Positions 14,491 through 22,229 of a stretch of 53,015 nucleotides of DNA are shown here, piece after piece. The notes under the pieces were generated by a model. The model did not search any database. It was given only the letters and a program-made list of their open reading frames with translations, and had not been told where the DNA came from. Position 1 is the first letter of the stretch; every line of letters begins with the position of its first letter. The DNA comes from Candidatus Pseudoscillospira faecavium (lineage in GTDB: Bacteria > Bacillota > Clostridia > Oscillospirales > Oscillospiraceae), in the NCBI GenBank assembly GCA_904420565.1, contig CAJFVV010000067.1:1-53015 (forward strand). Reading direction: 5' to 3'. The position numbers were made by a program, and so were the translations under genes.

Positions 14491-16728
14491 ATGGAGGGGA
14501 AAAAGATATATTGTCCGTTTCAACACTATTCTATTGCCCGCAGATCAGTGCTTTTACCGGGACAGTACTATGAACCATTTTCCAACAAGACTATGTGTCC
14601 ACCGGTGGGAGCTCAATATGCTTTTTTTGATGCAAACAGGGATCCATGCGAAAATATCGGCCAGGCAGTGTATGTTATATATAATGATGTCTTAAATCCG
14701 CCGCCTGGATTTGAAAAAATTTCGCCCGGTTTTCCACAACTTAAGGAAGTGGCTCCAATAAACTCATTGGAACAGCAACAGGTTATATGGCAATCATCCT
14801 GTCAATATCTGAACAGTTCAACTTCCAATCAGATGACAGGGGGAGAAGGTGAGCCAAACCGGGGAAGCCCTTGTTTGATGGAAGTTTCATTGGCGAGGGA
14901 CATGCGCTCGGATGCCCTGCAAGAACAGGAGGATATGGAGGAATCCTATCAGCTGCAGACAGGTACAGAAGGATATTATTTAAAGCCGCTGAAAAGCGGA
15001 AAGGCAAAAATTGTTACCAATTATACGCTGCAGTTACAGGAGGTGCGCCATTATATTGGCATGAATGGCGCCGAACTGTCTGAACGCCGGAAAGTCTATT
15101 TTTCCGTACAGCTGATTAAATTGGGCAAAAGGGTGAATTTATCCATAGAATATGAAAAAATCAGCGGAATTGTAGCGTGGATTAAAAAGAAAGTGGGGGA
15201 TGCAATCGTTTATCGTCATCAAAACCTTTTTGCGGAACAACTGGATATTTTGCTGCGCAGCGCGCTGAATAACTGTCCTGTTACCTATGAGTATACCACA
15301 TGTGGGTGGATAGAACTTCCGAATCATTGCCTGACGTATATTCATGATGATGGACAAGCGCCTTTGGAGAACGTTTATTTCAAAAGCGATTTTGGTTTTG
15401 GACGTGGCCGCCGAGCAAGGGAGCTGCGTGAAATTGTGCATACAGGCTTTTCGATCCTAGGGCTTTCTGATGATATAGGAAAGATAGCGGTTCCTTTTCT
15501 GTGGGCACATTTGGGGTTGTTGTGGTCGCTCTTTGCCCAGGCAGGATATCCGCCCCATACTCTTTTGTATATTTCTGGTGTCAGCGGTTCACTGAAAACA
15601 GCTGTGAGCAAATTACTGTTTAATTTCACTGCAGATGCTGAACAGGATATCCCTGCATCCTTTCGTGATACCTCTGCCAGTATGGAAATTTCTATCGGGA
15701 AGTATAAGGATCGGGTTTTGTTGGTGGACGATTACTGCCCTGCAGCAAATAAAAATGCGCGTCGGAGCATGGAACAGACACTGGAGAATCTGATACGGTT
15801 TTATGGCGACGGAAATACCAAAGGCAGAGCTGATCCGCGGATGGATAAGGTTTATGTGAAGAAAGCGCAAGGCCTTTGCGTGATTACGGGCGAAGATGTT
15901 GCGGGAAGTCTTTCAAGTCAACTGCGATGCCTGTTCCTTCAGGTGGGAAAAGATACATTTAAAGGGGCAGTGCTGAAACAATTCCAGGAGGCGCCGTATC
16001 TTTGGACGGAGTATTTGGCTTGCTTTGTGGATTCGATATTTACGGCAGTACCCGATGTTGTTGTCCGGATCAAGGAGGGCTTTCTGAGCTGCCGTACACA
16101 GGCGGAAACCATTTTCCCGCCAGCGGAGTATAATGAGCCAGAGGGCTTTCTGAGCTGCCGTACACAGGCGGAAACCGTCATCCGGGAACGGCGCCTGGTG
16201 GATACTTACTGTTGTCTTGCCGTTACAGCACAACTTGTGTTGGAAACAGCAGAAAAAATGACAGGAGATTCCTTTCGGGCTCAGTGGTTGACACGGTTTG
16301 AGCAAATCGCCTTGGAAGCTTGTATTTCCAGTGAACAGGGTGCCATCCAGCAGGCTCCAGAACGACTTTTTGCCGTAACGCTCATGACATTGCTTCAGCG
16401 GCAGGATGTACTGCTGGGTGGCAAAGAAGAGTTTGCGGAAGCACCGCACTCCTATTTGGGAGTAGTCGAAGGCGGTTATTGGTTTCTGTGGCCGCAGGAA
16501 ACCTATCAGGCGATTGCTGGCTATTATAACGCTGGCGGTGGATGTTTTCCGCTGTCTGCCAATGCACTCTGGAATGCATTGGCCAATGCAGGCATATTGC
16601 TCAAGGCAAAAACCGTCCGACATGGAGAAACTTACTATGAAAATGGGACAAAGGTTTCCTTTGCAGGGCGGCCTCGCCTGTTGAAAATTGATCCTGCCAA
16701 GCTGAAAGCAATGGCTGAAGATGAGTGA
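14491..16728 (+). CDS. DUF927-like P-loop replication ATPase, with internal 66-bp insertion
   Basis: Protein of 745 residues. The N-terminal 190 residues are variable. The core resembles DUF927/superfamily-3-like ATPases of mobile-element replication modules: Walker A is ISGVSGSLKTAVSKLLF (about 375-391), Walker B is RVLLVDDY (about 418), and GLCVITGEDVAGSLSSQLRC is a probable sensor/arginine-finger segment. Such proteins probably act as helicases with a primase. The start ATG 14491 follows GAAAGGAT. Residues about 529-562 contain the duplicated block EGFLSCRTQAET, twice, separated by ten residues, caused by the 36/30/36-bp DNA structure at 16075-16176. Removing 66 bp would give a 723-residue protein. 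The neighbours are element genes. Confidence 0.75.
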   Translation: MEGKKIYCPFQHYSIARRSVLLPGQYYEPFSNKTMCPPVGAQYAFFDANRDPCENIGQAVYVIYNDVLNPPPGFEKISPGFPQLKEVAPINSLEQQQVIWQSSCQYLNSSTSNQMTGGEGEPNRGSPCLMEVSLARDMRSDALQEQEDMEESYQLQTGTEGYYLKPLKSGKAKIVTNYTLQLQEVRHYIGMNGAELSERRKVYFSVQLIKLGKRVNLSIEYEKISGIVAWIKKKVGDAIVYRHQNLFAEQLDILLRSALNNCPVTYEYTTCGWIELPNHCLTYIHDDGQAPLENVYFKSDFGFGRGRRARELREIVHTGFSILGLSDDIGKIAVPFLWAHLGLLWSLFAQAGYPPHTLLYISGVSGSLKTAVSKLLFNFTADAEQDIPASFRDTSASMEISIGKYKDRVLLVDDYCPAANKNARRSMEQTLENLIRFYGDGNTKGRADPRMDKVYVKKAQGLCVITGEDVAGSLSSQLRCLFLQVGKDTFKGAVLKQFQEAPYLWTEYLACFVDSIFTAVPDVVVRIKEGFLSCRTQAETIFPPAEYNEPEGFLSCRTQAETVIRERRLVDTYCCLAVTAQLVLETAEKMTGDSFRAQWLTRFEQIALEACISSEQGAIQQAPERLFAVTLMTLLQRQDVLLGGKEEFAEAPHSYLGVVEGGYWFLWPQETYQAIAGYYNAGGGCFPLSANALWNALANAGILLKAKTVRHGETYYENGTKVSFAGRPRLLKIDPAKLKAMAEDE
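16075..16176. repeat. Exact 36-bp direct repeat flanking a 30-bp unique insert inside a gene
   Basis: Copy 1 is 16075-16110 and copy 2 is 16141-16176, identical over all 36 bases (starting GAGGGCTTTCTGAGCTGCCG, ending CAGGCGGAAACC). The bases just outside differ (16074 G against 16140 A; 16111 A against 16177 G), so the repeat is exactly 36 bp and the unique middle (16111-16140) exactly 30 bp. This equals the repeat and spacer lengths of the CRISPR array at 12-642. The simplest reading is a target-site duplication from one off-target Cas1-Cas2 spacer integration. The 66-bp gain is in frame. Confidence 0.8.
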
Positions 16729-16895
16729 AGTGCGTTGTCCGTATTGTCCGGAAAAATATTTGTATAGATAGGGATGCATACATTTGGTCTCAATGGTTAT
16801 ATCACTTGTTTTTGTCGGACATTCCGGACGCGTCAGTCGGTAAGCAACTGCATTATTGCCCATGTATTTTATGTAATTTAGAGGTATAGCATATC

Positions 16896-17144
16896 ATGGC
16901 AAATCGTATTTATGTCGCAGTAGGCGACAATGGAGGAGTTGTGGCCAGTAACTATGAACGGGCATTGTTATACAAAACATATTTGCGTGGTCATAAGTAT
17001 GTCAAAAAGTTTTCTGATTTTGAAGAAGCAGAAGACTATGTGCTGGATCATATTGCAGAAAAAGCGCCCTTTGGTTGTCCGATTCCTATGCATTGCAAAA
17101 TCAATGAGATTATTTTTATCAGCAAGCTGATGCGGGATTATTAA
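16896..17144 (+). CDS. Small protein resembling the RNase H1 N-terminal/viroplasmin fold
   Basis: Protein of 82 residues. The pattern RIYVAVGDNGGVVASNYERA...YLRGHKYVKKFSDFEEAEDYVLDHI has the spacing of the hybrid-binding (viroplasmin-like) domain of RNase H1: a strand, a glycine turn, an aromatic-rich helix, K-F, then EEAEDYV. The catalytic RNase H domain is absent. It may bind RNA-DNA hybrids or double-stranded RNA during element replication, but this is a fold-level guess. It is encoded between the replication ATPase and the excisionase-like gene. The gap 16729-16895 holds GTCCG/CGGAC-type repeats but no gene. Confidence 0.6.
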   Translation: MANRIYVAVGDNGGVVASNYERALLYKTYLRGHKYVKKFSDFEEAEDYVLDHIAEKAPFGCPIPMHCKINEIIFISKLMRDY

Positions 17145-17160
17145 CGGAGGAGGATATTTT

Positions 17161-17367
17161 ATGAAATTTATGAGCAATTCTATCCGTCAAACTTTGAAAA
17201 TGCTGCGCCAGGACGGCATTTTTGTCAGCGAAAATGCCCTTCGTACCTGGGTGAAGAACGGTGATATTCCTGCTGTCTATTCCGGAGCGAAGGCATATCT
17301 CTGGTATCCGAATGTTATTGCTTTTCTGCAGAAGGGCTCTGTGCCTGCAGCCAGCAATAATACATAA
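17161..17367 (+). CDS. Excisionase-like DNA-binding protein
   Basis: Protein of 68 residues immediately upstream of the integrase, the usual position of an excisionase. SNSIRQTLKMLRQDGIFVSENALRTWVKNGDIPAVYSGAKAYLWY has the look of a Xis/MerR-like winged HTH: a recognition helix with TWVKNGDIP, then a wing ending in an aromatic YLWYPNVIAFL strand-helix. The gene starts 16 bp after the previous stop with GGAGGAGG as ribosome site. It is followed by a strong hairpin before the integrase. Confidence 0.75.
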   Translation: MKFMSNSIRQTLKMLRQDGIFVSENALRTWVKNGDIPAVYSGAKAYLWYPNVIAFLQKGSVPAASNNT

Positions 17368-17376
17368 TTAACCAAG

Positions 17377-17402
17377 AGCGCCGCTGCCGAAGCAGCGGCG
17401 CT
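17377..17402 (+). terminator. Strong hairpin between excisionase-like gene and integrase
   Basis: AGCGCCGCTGC (17377-17387) and GCAGCGGCGCT (17392-17402) form a perfect 11-bp stem with a CGAA tetraloop, followed by TTTC. It probably separates or attenuates expression between the excisionase-like gene and the integrase; the ribosome site of the integrase lies directly after it. Confidence 0.7.
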
Positions 17403-17425
17403 TTCAAAAACAGGAAGTGAAAACC

Positions 17426-18817
17426 ATGGCTACGATTAAAAAAATAGAAGGGAAAACGGGAATTTCCTATAAAATTACAGTATGTGCAGGACGTAATCAA
17501 AAGGGAAAACAGATTCGCCGCTATATGACTTATACTCCACCACCCGGTATGAGGGAAAATCGAGCAGAGCAAGAGGCGATGCTTACCGCGGCGCGGTTTG
17601 AAGAAAGTTTGCGCCAAGGCTACCAGTCTGGAAGCAGGATCACTTTTGAAGAGTATGCAGAGCAATTCCTGCGGAATAAACTGCGCGCGGGACTCAAGCG
17701 TTCCACCTATGACAGGTATCTGCTTTTGCTGCGCAGAATCAATCCTGCCATTGGATATATGAAATTGCAGGACATCCGTCCACAGCATTTGAATCTTTTC
17801 TATGAAGCATTGGCAAAAAGAGACACGCGATTGGAGGTGGTAAAAGCACTGCCAATAAAAGATCTATCAGCGCTTATGCAGGAAAAGAATATAAAACAGG
17901 AACCCCTGGCCCGGATTTGCGGGATTGCATCAGCTACGATTCGGCAGGCACGGTCCGGAAAGGCAATTCAATGGGAAAAGGCGGAGGCCATCAGCAAAGC
18001 ACTGGGCTGTCCAACGGAAGAACTGTTTCAAAAACAGCGTAATACGTTGCCGTTGTCTGCCAAAAGTGTGCTGGAGCATCATCGGCTGATCCGGACGATA
18101 TTAGGGCAAGCAGAAAAAGAATTGATCGTTCCCTATAATGCTGCCAGTAAAGCCACGCCGCCGAGGGCACGCCGCAAGGAGGTCAACACATTTCAGCCGG
18201 AAGAGATTGTCAATATCTTGTCTGCGCTGGAAAACGAGCCTATTAAATGGCATTGTTTGATTCATCTGATGATTGTAACAGGGTGCAGGCGAGGTGAGAT
18301 TTGCGGTCTGAAATGGTCTCAGATTGATATGCAGCATGGTATCATTCATATTTGTCAGACTCGGTTGTCCTCGGACTGCGGCGCCTATACCGATACGCCC
18401 AAGACGCCCGAAAGTCAGCGGTATATCAAAATTCCAAAGGAAAGTATAGCGTTGCTCAAGAGATATGCAGTCGATCAGGAACATGGGAAAATGTGTGTTG
18501 GTGATCGCTGGGAGGACACAGGTTATGTGTTTACGGGGGAATATGGGCGTCCTTTGCATCCTGACAGCATCAACGGCTGGCTGAACCATTTTAGTCAGCG
18601 GCATGGATTCCGGCATATCAATCCTCATGCCTTCCGACATTCTATGGCCAGTATCCTGATCAACAGCGGTGCGGACATTCTATCCGTGTCCCGCAGATTG
18701 GGCCATACCAAGGCGAGCACCACGCTGAACTTCTATGGCCATGTGCTGCAGCAGGCGGATGCTCAGTCTTCGGAGTGCATTGCGGATGTGCTGCTGCGAG
18801 GCGTGAAGACAACATGA
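17426..18817 (+). CDS. Tyrosine integrase with internal XRE-like HTH
   Basis: Protein of 463 residues, the main integrase of the element. N-terminal residues 1-60 form an AP2-like arm-binding domain. Residues about 70-245 are the SAM-like core-binding domain (TFEEYAEQFLRNKLRAGLK...YDRYLLLLRRINPAIGYMKL). About residues 147-200 interrupt it with a Cro/C1-like HTH (LPIKDLSALMQEKNIKQEPL and ATIRQARSGKAIQWEKAEAI). The catalytic domain has Arg in TGCRRGEICGL, Lys near TPKTPESQRY, HAFR, His in LGHTKAS and Tyr in LNFYGHV. The ATG at 17426 follows AGGAAGTG. It ends 114 bp from tRNA-fMet. Confidence 0.93.
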   Translation: MATIKKIEGKTGISYKITVCAGRNQKGKQIRRYMTYTPPPGMRENRAEQEAMLTAARFEESLRQGYQSGSRITFEEYAEQFLRNKLRAGLKRSTYDRYLLLLRRINPAIGYMKLQDIRPQHLNLFYEALAKRDTRLEVVKALPIKDLSALMQEKNIKQEPLARICGIASATIRQARSGKAIQWEKAEAISKALGCPTEELFQKQRNTLPLSAKSVLEHHRLIRTILGQAEKELIVPYNAASKATPPRARRKEVNTFQPEEIVNILSALENEPIKWHCLIHLMIVTGCRRGEICGLKWSQIDMQHGIIHICQTRLSSDCGAYTDTPKTPESQRYIKIPKESIALLKRYAVDQEHGKMCVGDRWEDTGYVFTGEYGRPLHPDSINGWLNHFSQRHGFRHINPHAFRHSMASILINSGADILSVSRRLGHTKASTTLNFYGHVLQQADAQSSECIADVLLRGVKTT

Positions 18818-18830
18818 TGGATTCCTGAGC

Positions 18831-18863
18831 TGTGCGCCAAATTGTGCGCCAAAGTTGGCGCAA
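18831..18863. repeat. TGTGCGCCAAA direct repeats plus inverted copy, probable integrase sites
   Basis: TGTGCGCCAAA occurs at 18831-18841 and 18843-18853, followed by the inverted TTGGCGCAA at 18855-18863. Short direct repeats just after an integrase gene and next to the attachment region are typical arm-type binding sites. The spacing to tRNA-fMet (about 70 bp) fits an attR-type end. Confidence 0.5.
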
Positions 18864-18892
18864 CCGAAAACCAATTTACTTAAAAAAGTAAT

Positions 18893-18929
18893 AAAAACAC
18901 CTGATTTCTTGCGAAATCAGGTGTTTTTT
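18893..18929. terminator. Bidirectional terminator of the tRNA operon and integrase side
   Basis: AAAAACACCTGATTTC, loop TTGC, then GAAATCAGGTGTTTTTT form a stem with A and T runs on both sides. It ends the minus-strand tRNA transcript directly after the fMet CCA end and can stop integrase-side transcription. Confidence 0.9.
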
Positions 18930-18930
18930 C

Positions 18931-19007
18931 TGGTTGCGGTGGCTGGATTTGAACCAACGACCTCCGGGTTATGAGCCCGACGAGCTAACCAACTGCTCTA
19001 CACCGCG
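18931..19007 (-). tRNA. Initiator tRNA-fMet (CAT)
   Basis: This is a 77-nt cloverleaf on the minus strand with anticodon CAT and encoded CCA. It is an initiator. The acceptor stem begins with the unpaired C1-A72 (CGCGGTG against CACCGCA) that formyltransferase recognises, and the anticodon stem has the three G-C pairs GGG-CTCATAA-CCC. Its 3-prime end faces the integrase of the neighbouring element, which marks it as the probable integration target. Confidence 0.96.
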
Positions 19008-19018
19008 ATATTTCTTTT

Positions 19019-19105
19019 TGGTGCCGGAGACCGGGATCGAACCGGCACGAGGTTGCCCCCGCGGGATTTTAAGTCCCGTGCGTCTGCCAATTCCGCCACT
19101 CCGGC
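19019..19105 (-). tRNA. tRNA-Leu (TAA)
   Basis: This is an 87-nt class II tRNA with a long variable arm. Reading the minus strand, the anticodon loop CTTAAAA gives TAA. The acceptor stem GCCGGAG pairs with CTCCGGC, followed by A and encoded CCA (19019-19021). It is 11 bp upstream of tRNA-fMet and probably co-transcribed with it. Confidence 0.95.
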
Positions 19106-19166
19106 CGATTTGACTTAATTACTATAACACAAGAAATCGTAAATGTCAAGTAAAAATTTTGCCCCA

Positions 19167-19198
19167 AAAACCTGCGCCGCGGAAGCGGCGCAGGTTTT
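19167..19198 (-). terminator. dapA terminator
   Basis: AAAACCTGCGCCGC, loop GGAA, GCGGCGCAGGTTTT form a 14-bp stem with T run on both strands, 16 bp after the dapA stop and before the tRNA genes. Confidence 0.85.
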
Positions 19199-19213
19199 GC
19201 GTTGGACAAAAGC

Positions 19214-20104
19214 TCACTGCAGTAACCCGGCTTTTGCAAGAGCCGCGTGAATTTTGGCCAGGTTGGCCTCAGAAGCGGGCACCAGGGGCAGACGGCATTC
19301 GCCGGCATTGTAGCCCAGCATATTCATAGCGGCCTTTACGGGGATGGGGTTGACATCGCAGAACAGCGCTTCGCACAGCTCCAGCATGCGCAGCTGCAGG
19401 GCTGTGGATTCTGCCGTTTTGCCGTCGAACCAGAGCTGGCAGATGTCATGGGTTTCCTGGGGCGCCACATGGGCCAGCACGGAGATTACGCCTTTGCCGC
19501 CCAGGGCCAGCAAGGGAACGATTTGATCGTCGTTTCCGGAATAGATGTTCAGTTCATCGCCGCACAGCGCCGCAATTTTGGCCACCTGGCTGATATTGCC
19601 GCTGGCTTCCTTGATGGCGTTGATCTTGGGATGGGCGGACAGGGTCCGGGCCGTTTCCGGGGCGATATTGACGCCCGTGCGGGAGGGGACATTGTACATA
19701 ATGACCGGCAGATCCGTCGCGTCTGCAATGGCGGTATAGCTGGCGATGAGACCGGCCTGGCTGGTTTTGTTGTAATAAGGGGTAACCACGAGCAGGCCGT
19801 CGGCGCCGAAGTCGGCGGCTTCCTTGGACATCATCACAGCGTGGGCGGTGTTGTTGGAGCCGGTGCCGGCGATGACGGGGATGCGGCCGTCGACCCGTTT
19901 GACCACATGGGCGATGACGTTCAGGTGCTCCTCGTCCTCCAGAGTGGAGGCTTCGCCGGTGGTGCCGCAGCTGATGATAGCGTCGGTGTGACGGGCGATC
20001 TGATCCTCAATGATGCGGTCGATTTCGGTATAGTTCACACTGCCGTCGGTATTCATGGGTGTGATCATGGCAAGACCGGAACCGGTGAAAATGGGTGATT
20101 TCAT
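19214..20104 (-). CDS. dapA: 4-Hydroxy-tetrahydrodipicolinate synthase
   Basis: Protein of 296 residues that condenses pyruvate with aspartate semialdehyde in lysine and diaminopimelate synthesis. The TIM-barrel family motifs are complete: GTTGEASTLEDEEH near residue 45 with Thr-Thr of the catalytic triad, YNVPSRTGVNI with the Tyr, and INAIKEASGNI with the Schiff-base Lys (about residue 163). The length is standard. The ATG at 20104 follows AAAGGAG. It appears monocistronic between the tRNA genes and a divergent hydrogenase-like sensor gene. The Lys product may also feed spore dipicolinate. Confidence 0.97.
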   Translation of the reverse strand: MKSPIFTGSGLAMITPMNTDGSVNYTEIDRIIEDQIARHTDAIISCGTTGEASTLEDEEHLNVIAHVVKRVDGRIPVIAGTGSNNTAHAVMMSKEAADFGADGLLVVTPYYNKTSQAGLIASYTAIADATDLPVIMYNVPSRTGVNIAPETARTLSAHPKINAIKEASGNISQVAKIAALCGDELNIYSGNDDQIVPLLALGGKGVISVLAHVAPQETHDICQLWFDGKTAESTALQLRMLELCEALFCDVNPIPVKAAMNMLGYNAGECRLPLVPASEANLAKIHAALAKAGLLQ

Positions 20105-20465
20105 AATGCATAGGCTCCTTTCGCAGCAAAGCGCACTTTAGCGCTGCGCTGTTTTTTTATATCCATCCAAGTATATTCCGTTACCTGGCGAAAAGAGAAC
20201 TGCGGGCAGAAAAAGAATGGCGCCGGATGCTCCCTTTTTCCTAAAATACCATAAAAAAAGCGAAAAAACAATGCAAAACATCGACAATCTCTGCCCTGTT
20301 TTGGGGCGTTCTGTTGTAAAGATGAATAGGGAAAAAGCTGCTGGCATGACAAAGCGGGAGCGGATGGGGAAAGATGACAAAGCAGACGAAAAGTTCTTGA
20401 CGGGGCTTTTTCTCTGACCTAATATGAAGCCAGAAAAATAGGTGCGTTTTAAGGGGGAAAGAGTC
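20105..20465. promoter_or_regulatory. Divergent intergenic region between dapA and the hydrogenase-like gene
   Basis: These 361 bp contain no supported gene. On the plus strand a good sigma-A promoter, TTGACG (20397-20402) and TAATAT (20420-20425) with 17-bp spacing, drives the downstream sensor gene. The dapA promoter must lie between about 20130 and 20300 on the minus strand; I see no clear consensus for it. No lysine riboswitch structure was recognised. Confidence 0.65.
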
Positions 20466-22229
20466 ATGGGGAATGAGAGTTTGAACCATTCCAGGGACAA
20501 AATTGTGGAGAGCAGCCGCGTCAGCTGCCGCGACTGCTATCGCTGTATCCGGGTTTGCCCGGTCAAAGCCATTCGCGTCACCAAGGGAAAAACCCATATC
20601 GAGGAAAATCGCTGCATCCGCTGCGGCGCCTGTGTGCGGGAGTGCTTTATCCACGTGCGCAGTACGGCCTCTGATTTTCGGGCGGTGCAGCAGCATATTC
20701 GGGCCAATCGCTTTGTGGTGGCCAGCGTTGATCCGGCATTTCCGGCGCTGTTTCAGGATTGGCGCACTTCCCGCCTGGCTGCTGCGCTGCGGGCGCTGGG
20801 CTTCACGGCGGTGCACGAAGCGGCGGAGGCCATTCCGGCGGTGGCCCGGGCGGTGCAGGCCCTGCCCCGCGCCGAGGGGATTCTGCCAAACTGCCCGGCG
20901 GTGGTGAATTATGTCGAGCAGTATTTCCCGCAGATGGTGGACAAGCTGCTGCCGGTGGCTTCGCCGATGATTGTGCACGGAAGGATGCTCCGGCAGGAAT
21001 ACGGGAAGAGCGCGGTGATCGTTTACATCGGACCGTGTTCGGCCAAAGTTTATGAGGCGCATCGGCCGGAAAATGCGGGCCTGGTGGATTGTGTGATTAC
21101 CTTTCAGGAGCTGCTGGGCTGGATTTCGCGGGAGCACAGGGATATGGCGGCGCTGGAAGAGGTGCCTTTTGACTGCGTGGTCTCGCTGGCGGGGACGGAG
21201 GCCATGAATGCGCGCATAGCGGCGCTGCAGGGCGGTCTGCTCCACAGCTGCGGCTATTCCTGGCATCCCGGGGAAACGGAAGCCTACAGCCTCAGCGGGA
21301 CCCAGGATGTGACGGATTTCCTGACCGAATTGAGCCGCGGCACCATGGGCGGTATGCTGGTGGAGCCGCTGTTCTGTCACGGGGGCTGCTGCAACGGGCC
21401 GAATTTCCCCCGGCACGGGGATACCTTTGTGGCCAAACGGGCGGCGGTGCTGCGCTATGCCGGCAGCGCGCCGGCGTTGGAGGCACGGGGCGACTGTGCG
21501 CCGGTACCGGCTGAGGCGGACTACGCCGCCCGGCCCTACGTGCCGGAGCGCACCGTTACAGAACTGGAAATCGCAGAAATTTTGAAAAAGCAGGGGCAGA
21601 ATGTGTCCGGACAGCAGTACAACTGCGGGGCCTGCGGTTATAAAACCTGCCGGGAGCGTGCAATCGCCATTTTAGAAGGCATGGCAGAACCGGAGATGTG
21701 TTTTCCCTATATGCGCGCGCAGCTGCGCCAGCGGACGGACCGCATTGTGGATGCGCTGCCCTGCGGCGTGGTGCAGCTGGATGAAGAGCTGCGCATCCGC
21801 CGCATGAACGGCAGTTTTGCCAAGATGTTTTTGTGCAACGACGGCGTGCTTGGCAAACGGATTTCCTATCTGATCAGCGACGAGGGGTTTGACAAGCTGA
21901 TTGCCGAGGCGCTGGACAGCTATGAAACCGTGCGCAGCAAATACGGCATCCGCTACCACGAAATTGTTTTCCCCATGCCCGATGAACAGGAGTATATCGG
22001 CATTTACACGGATATTTCCGCGCTGAAAATCGACAGTTATCAGATTGACCTCATCAAGCGCCAGACGCTGGAAAATGCCAAGGATCTGCTGCGTCAGCAG
22101 ATTTCATTTTCCCAGGAGCTGGCGGCCTATATCGGGCGCAATGAGGCCAGAAGCGAGGCTCTGGTCAAGCAGATTGTGGCGCTGCTGGAAGATGCGGACG
22201 CGGGAGGCGCGGCGGATGAAATTTCTTGA
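20466..22229 (+). CDS. [FeFe]-hydrogenase-like sensor protein with PAS domain
   Basis: Protein of 587 residues. Two 4Fe-4S ferredoxin clusters (CRDCYRCIRVCP, about 21-32; CIRCGACVRECF, about 51-62) precede an [FeFe]-hydrogenase large-subunit domain. Its three H-cluster loops are altered but keep cysteines: LPNCPAV, GPCSAKVYE and CHGGCCNGP. Next come another Fe-S motif (NCGACGYKTCRERA, about 390), a PAS domain (IVDALPCGVVQLDEELRI) and a C-terminal helix. This matches the putatively regulatory group C/D hydrogenases that sense H2 or redox state. A SpoIIE-type phosphatase gene overlaps the 3-prime end by 14 bp, a known pairing. The start follows AGGGGGA. Confidence 0.88.
   Translation: MGNESLNHSRDKIVESSRVSCRDCYRCIRVCPVKAIRVTKGKTHIEENRCIRCGACVRECFIHVRSTASDFRAVQQHIRANRFVVASVDPAFPALFQDWRTSRLAAALRALGFTAVHEAAEAIPAVARAVQALPRAEGILPNCPAVVNYVEQYFPQMVDKLLPVASPMIVHGRMLRQEYGKSAVIVYIGPCSAKVYEAHRPENAGLVDCVITFQELLGWISREHRDMAALEEVPFDCVVSLAGTEAMNARIAALQGGLLHSCGYSWHPGETEAYSLSGTQDVTDFLTELSRGTMGGMLVEPLFCHGGCCNGPNFPRHGDTFVAKRAAVLRYAGSAPALEARGDCAPVPAEADYAARPYVPERTVTELEIAEILKKQGQNVSGQQYNCGACGYKTCRERAIAILEGMAEPEMCFPYMRAQLRQRTDRIVDALPCGVVQLDEELRIRRMNGSFAKMFLCNDGVLGKRISYLISDEGFDKLIAEALDSYETVRSKYGIRYHEIVFPMPDEQEYIGIYTDISALKIDSYQIDLIKRQTLENAKDLLRQQISFSQELAAYIGRNEARSEALVKQIVALLEDADAGGAADEIS

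Larger units (their letters stand above)
9117..18885. mobile_element. Predicted small integrative element beside tRNA-fMet
   Basis: This stretch carries the usual parts of a non-conjugative integrative element. They are an XRE regulator, excisionase-like proteins (9530-9712, 17161-17367), a replication-type P-loop ATPase (14491-16728), a tyrosine integrase (17426-18817) and cargo. The integrase lies 114 bp from the 3-prime end of tRNA-fMet, a common target. No relaxase, coupling protein or phage structural gene is seen, so it is an IME or satellite-like element, not an ICE or full prophage. The ends are uncertain: the only shared sequence found is TTTACTTAAAA at 9117-9127 and 18875-18885, which is weak as an att site. 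Confidence 0.6.

Noticed and set aside
16075-16176. Simple 66-bp tandem duplication or slippage in the ATPase gene
   Set aside because: Only 36 of 66 bp are repeated and the copies are identical; tandem duplication would also repeat the middle 30 bp.
18931-18960. tRNA-fMet 3-prime end as direct-repeat attachment core
   Set aside because: No second copy of this sequence was noticed near the left side of the element, so the core cannot be assigned from this window.
20105-20465. Lysine riboswitch upstream of dapA
   Set aside because: No lysine-aptamer-like conserved segments were recognised in the dapA leader.
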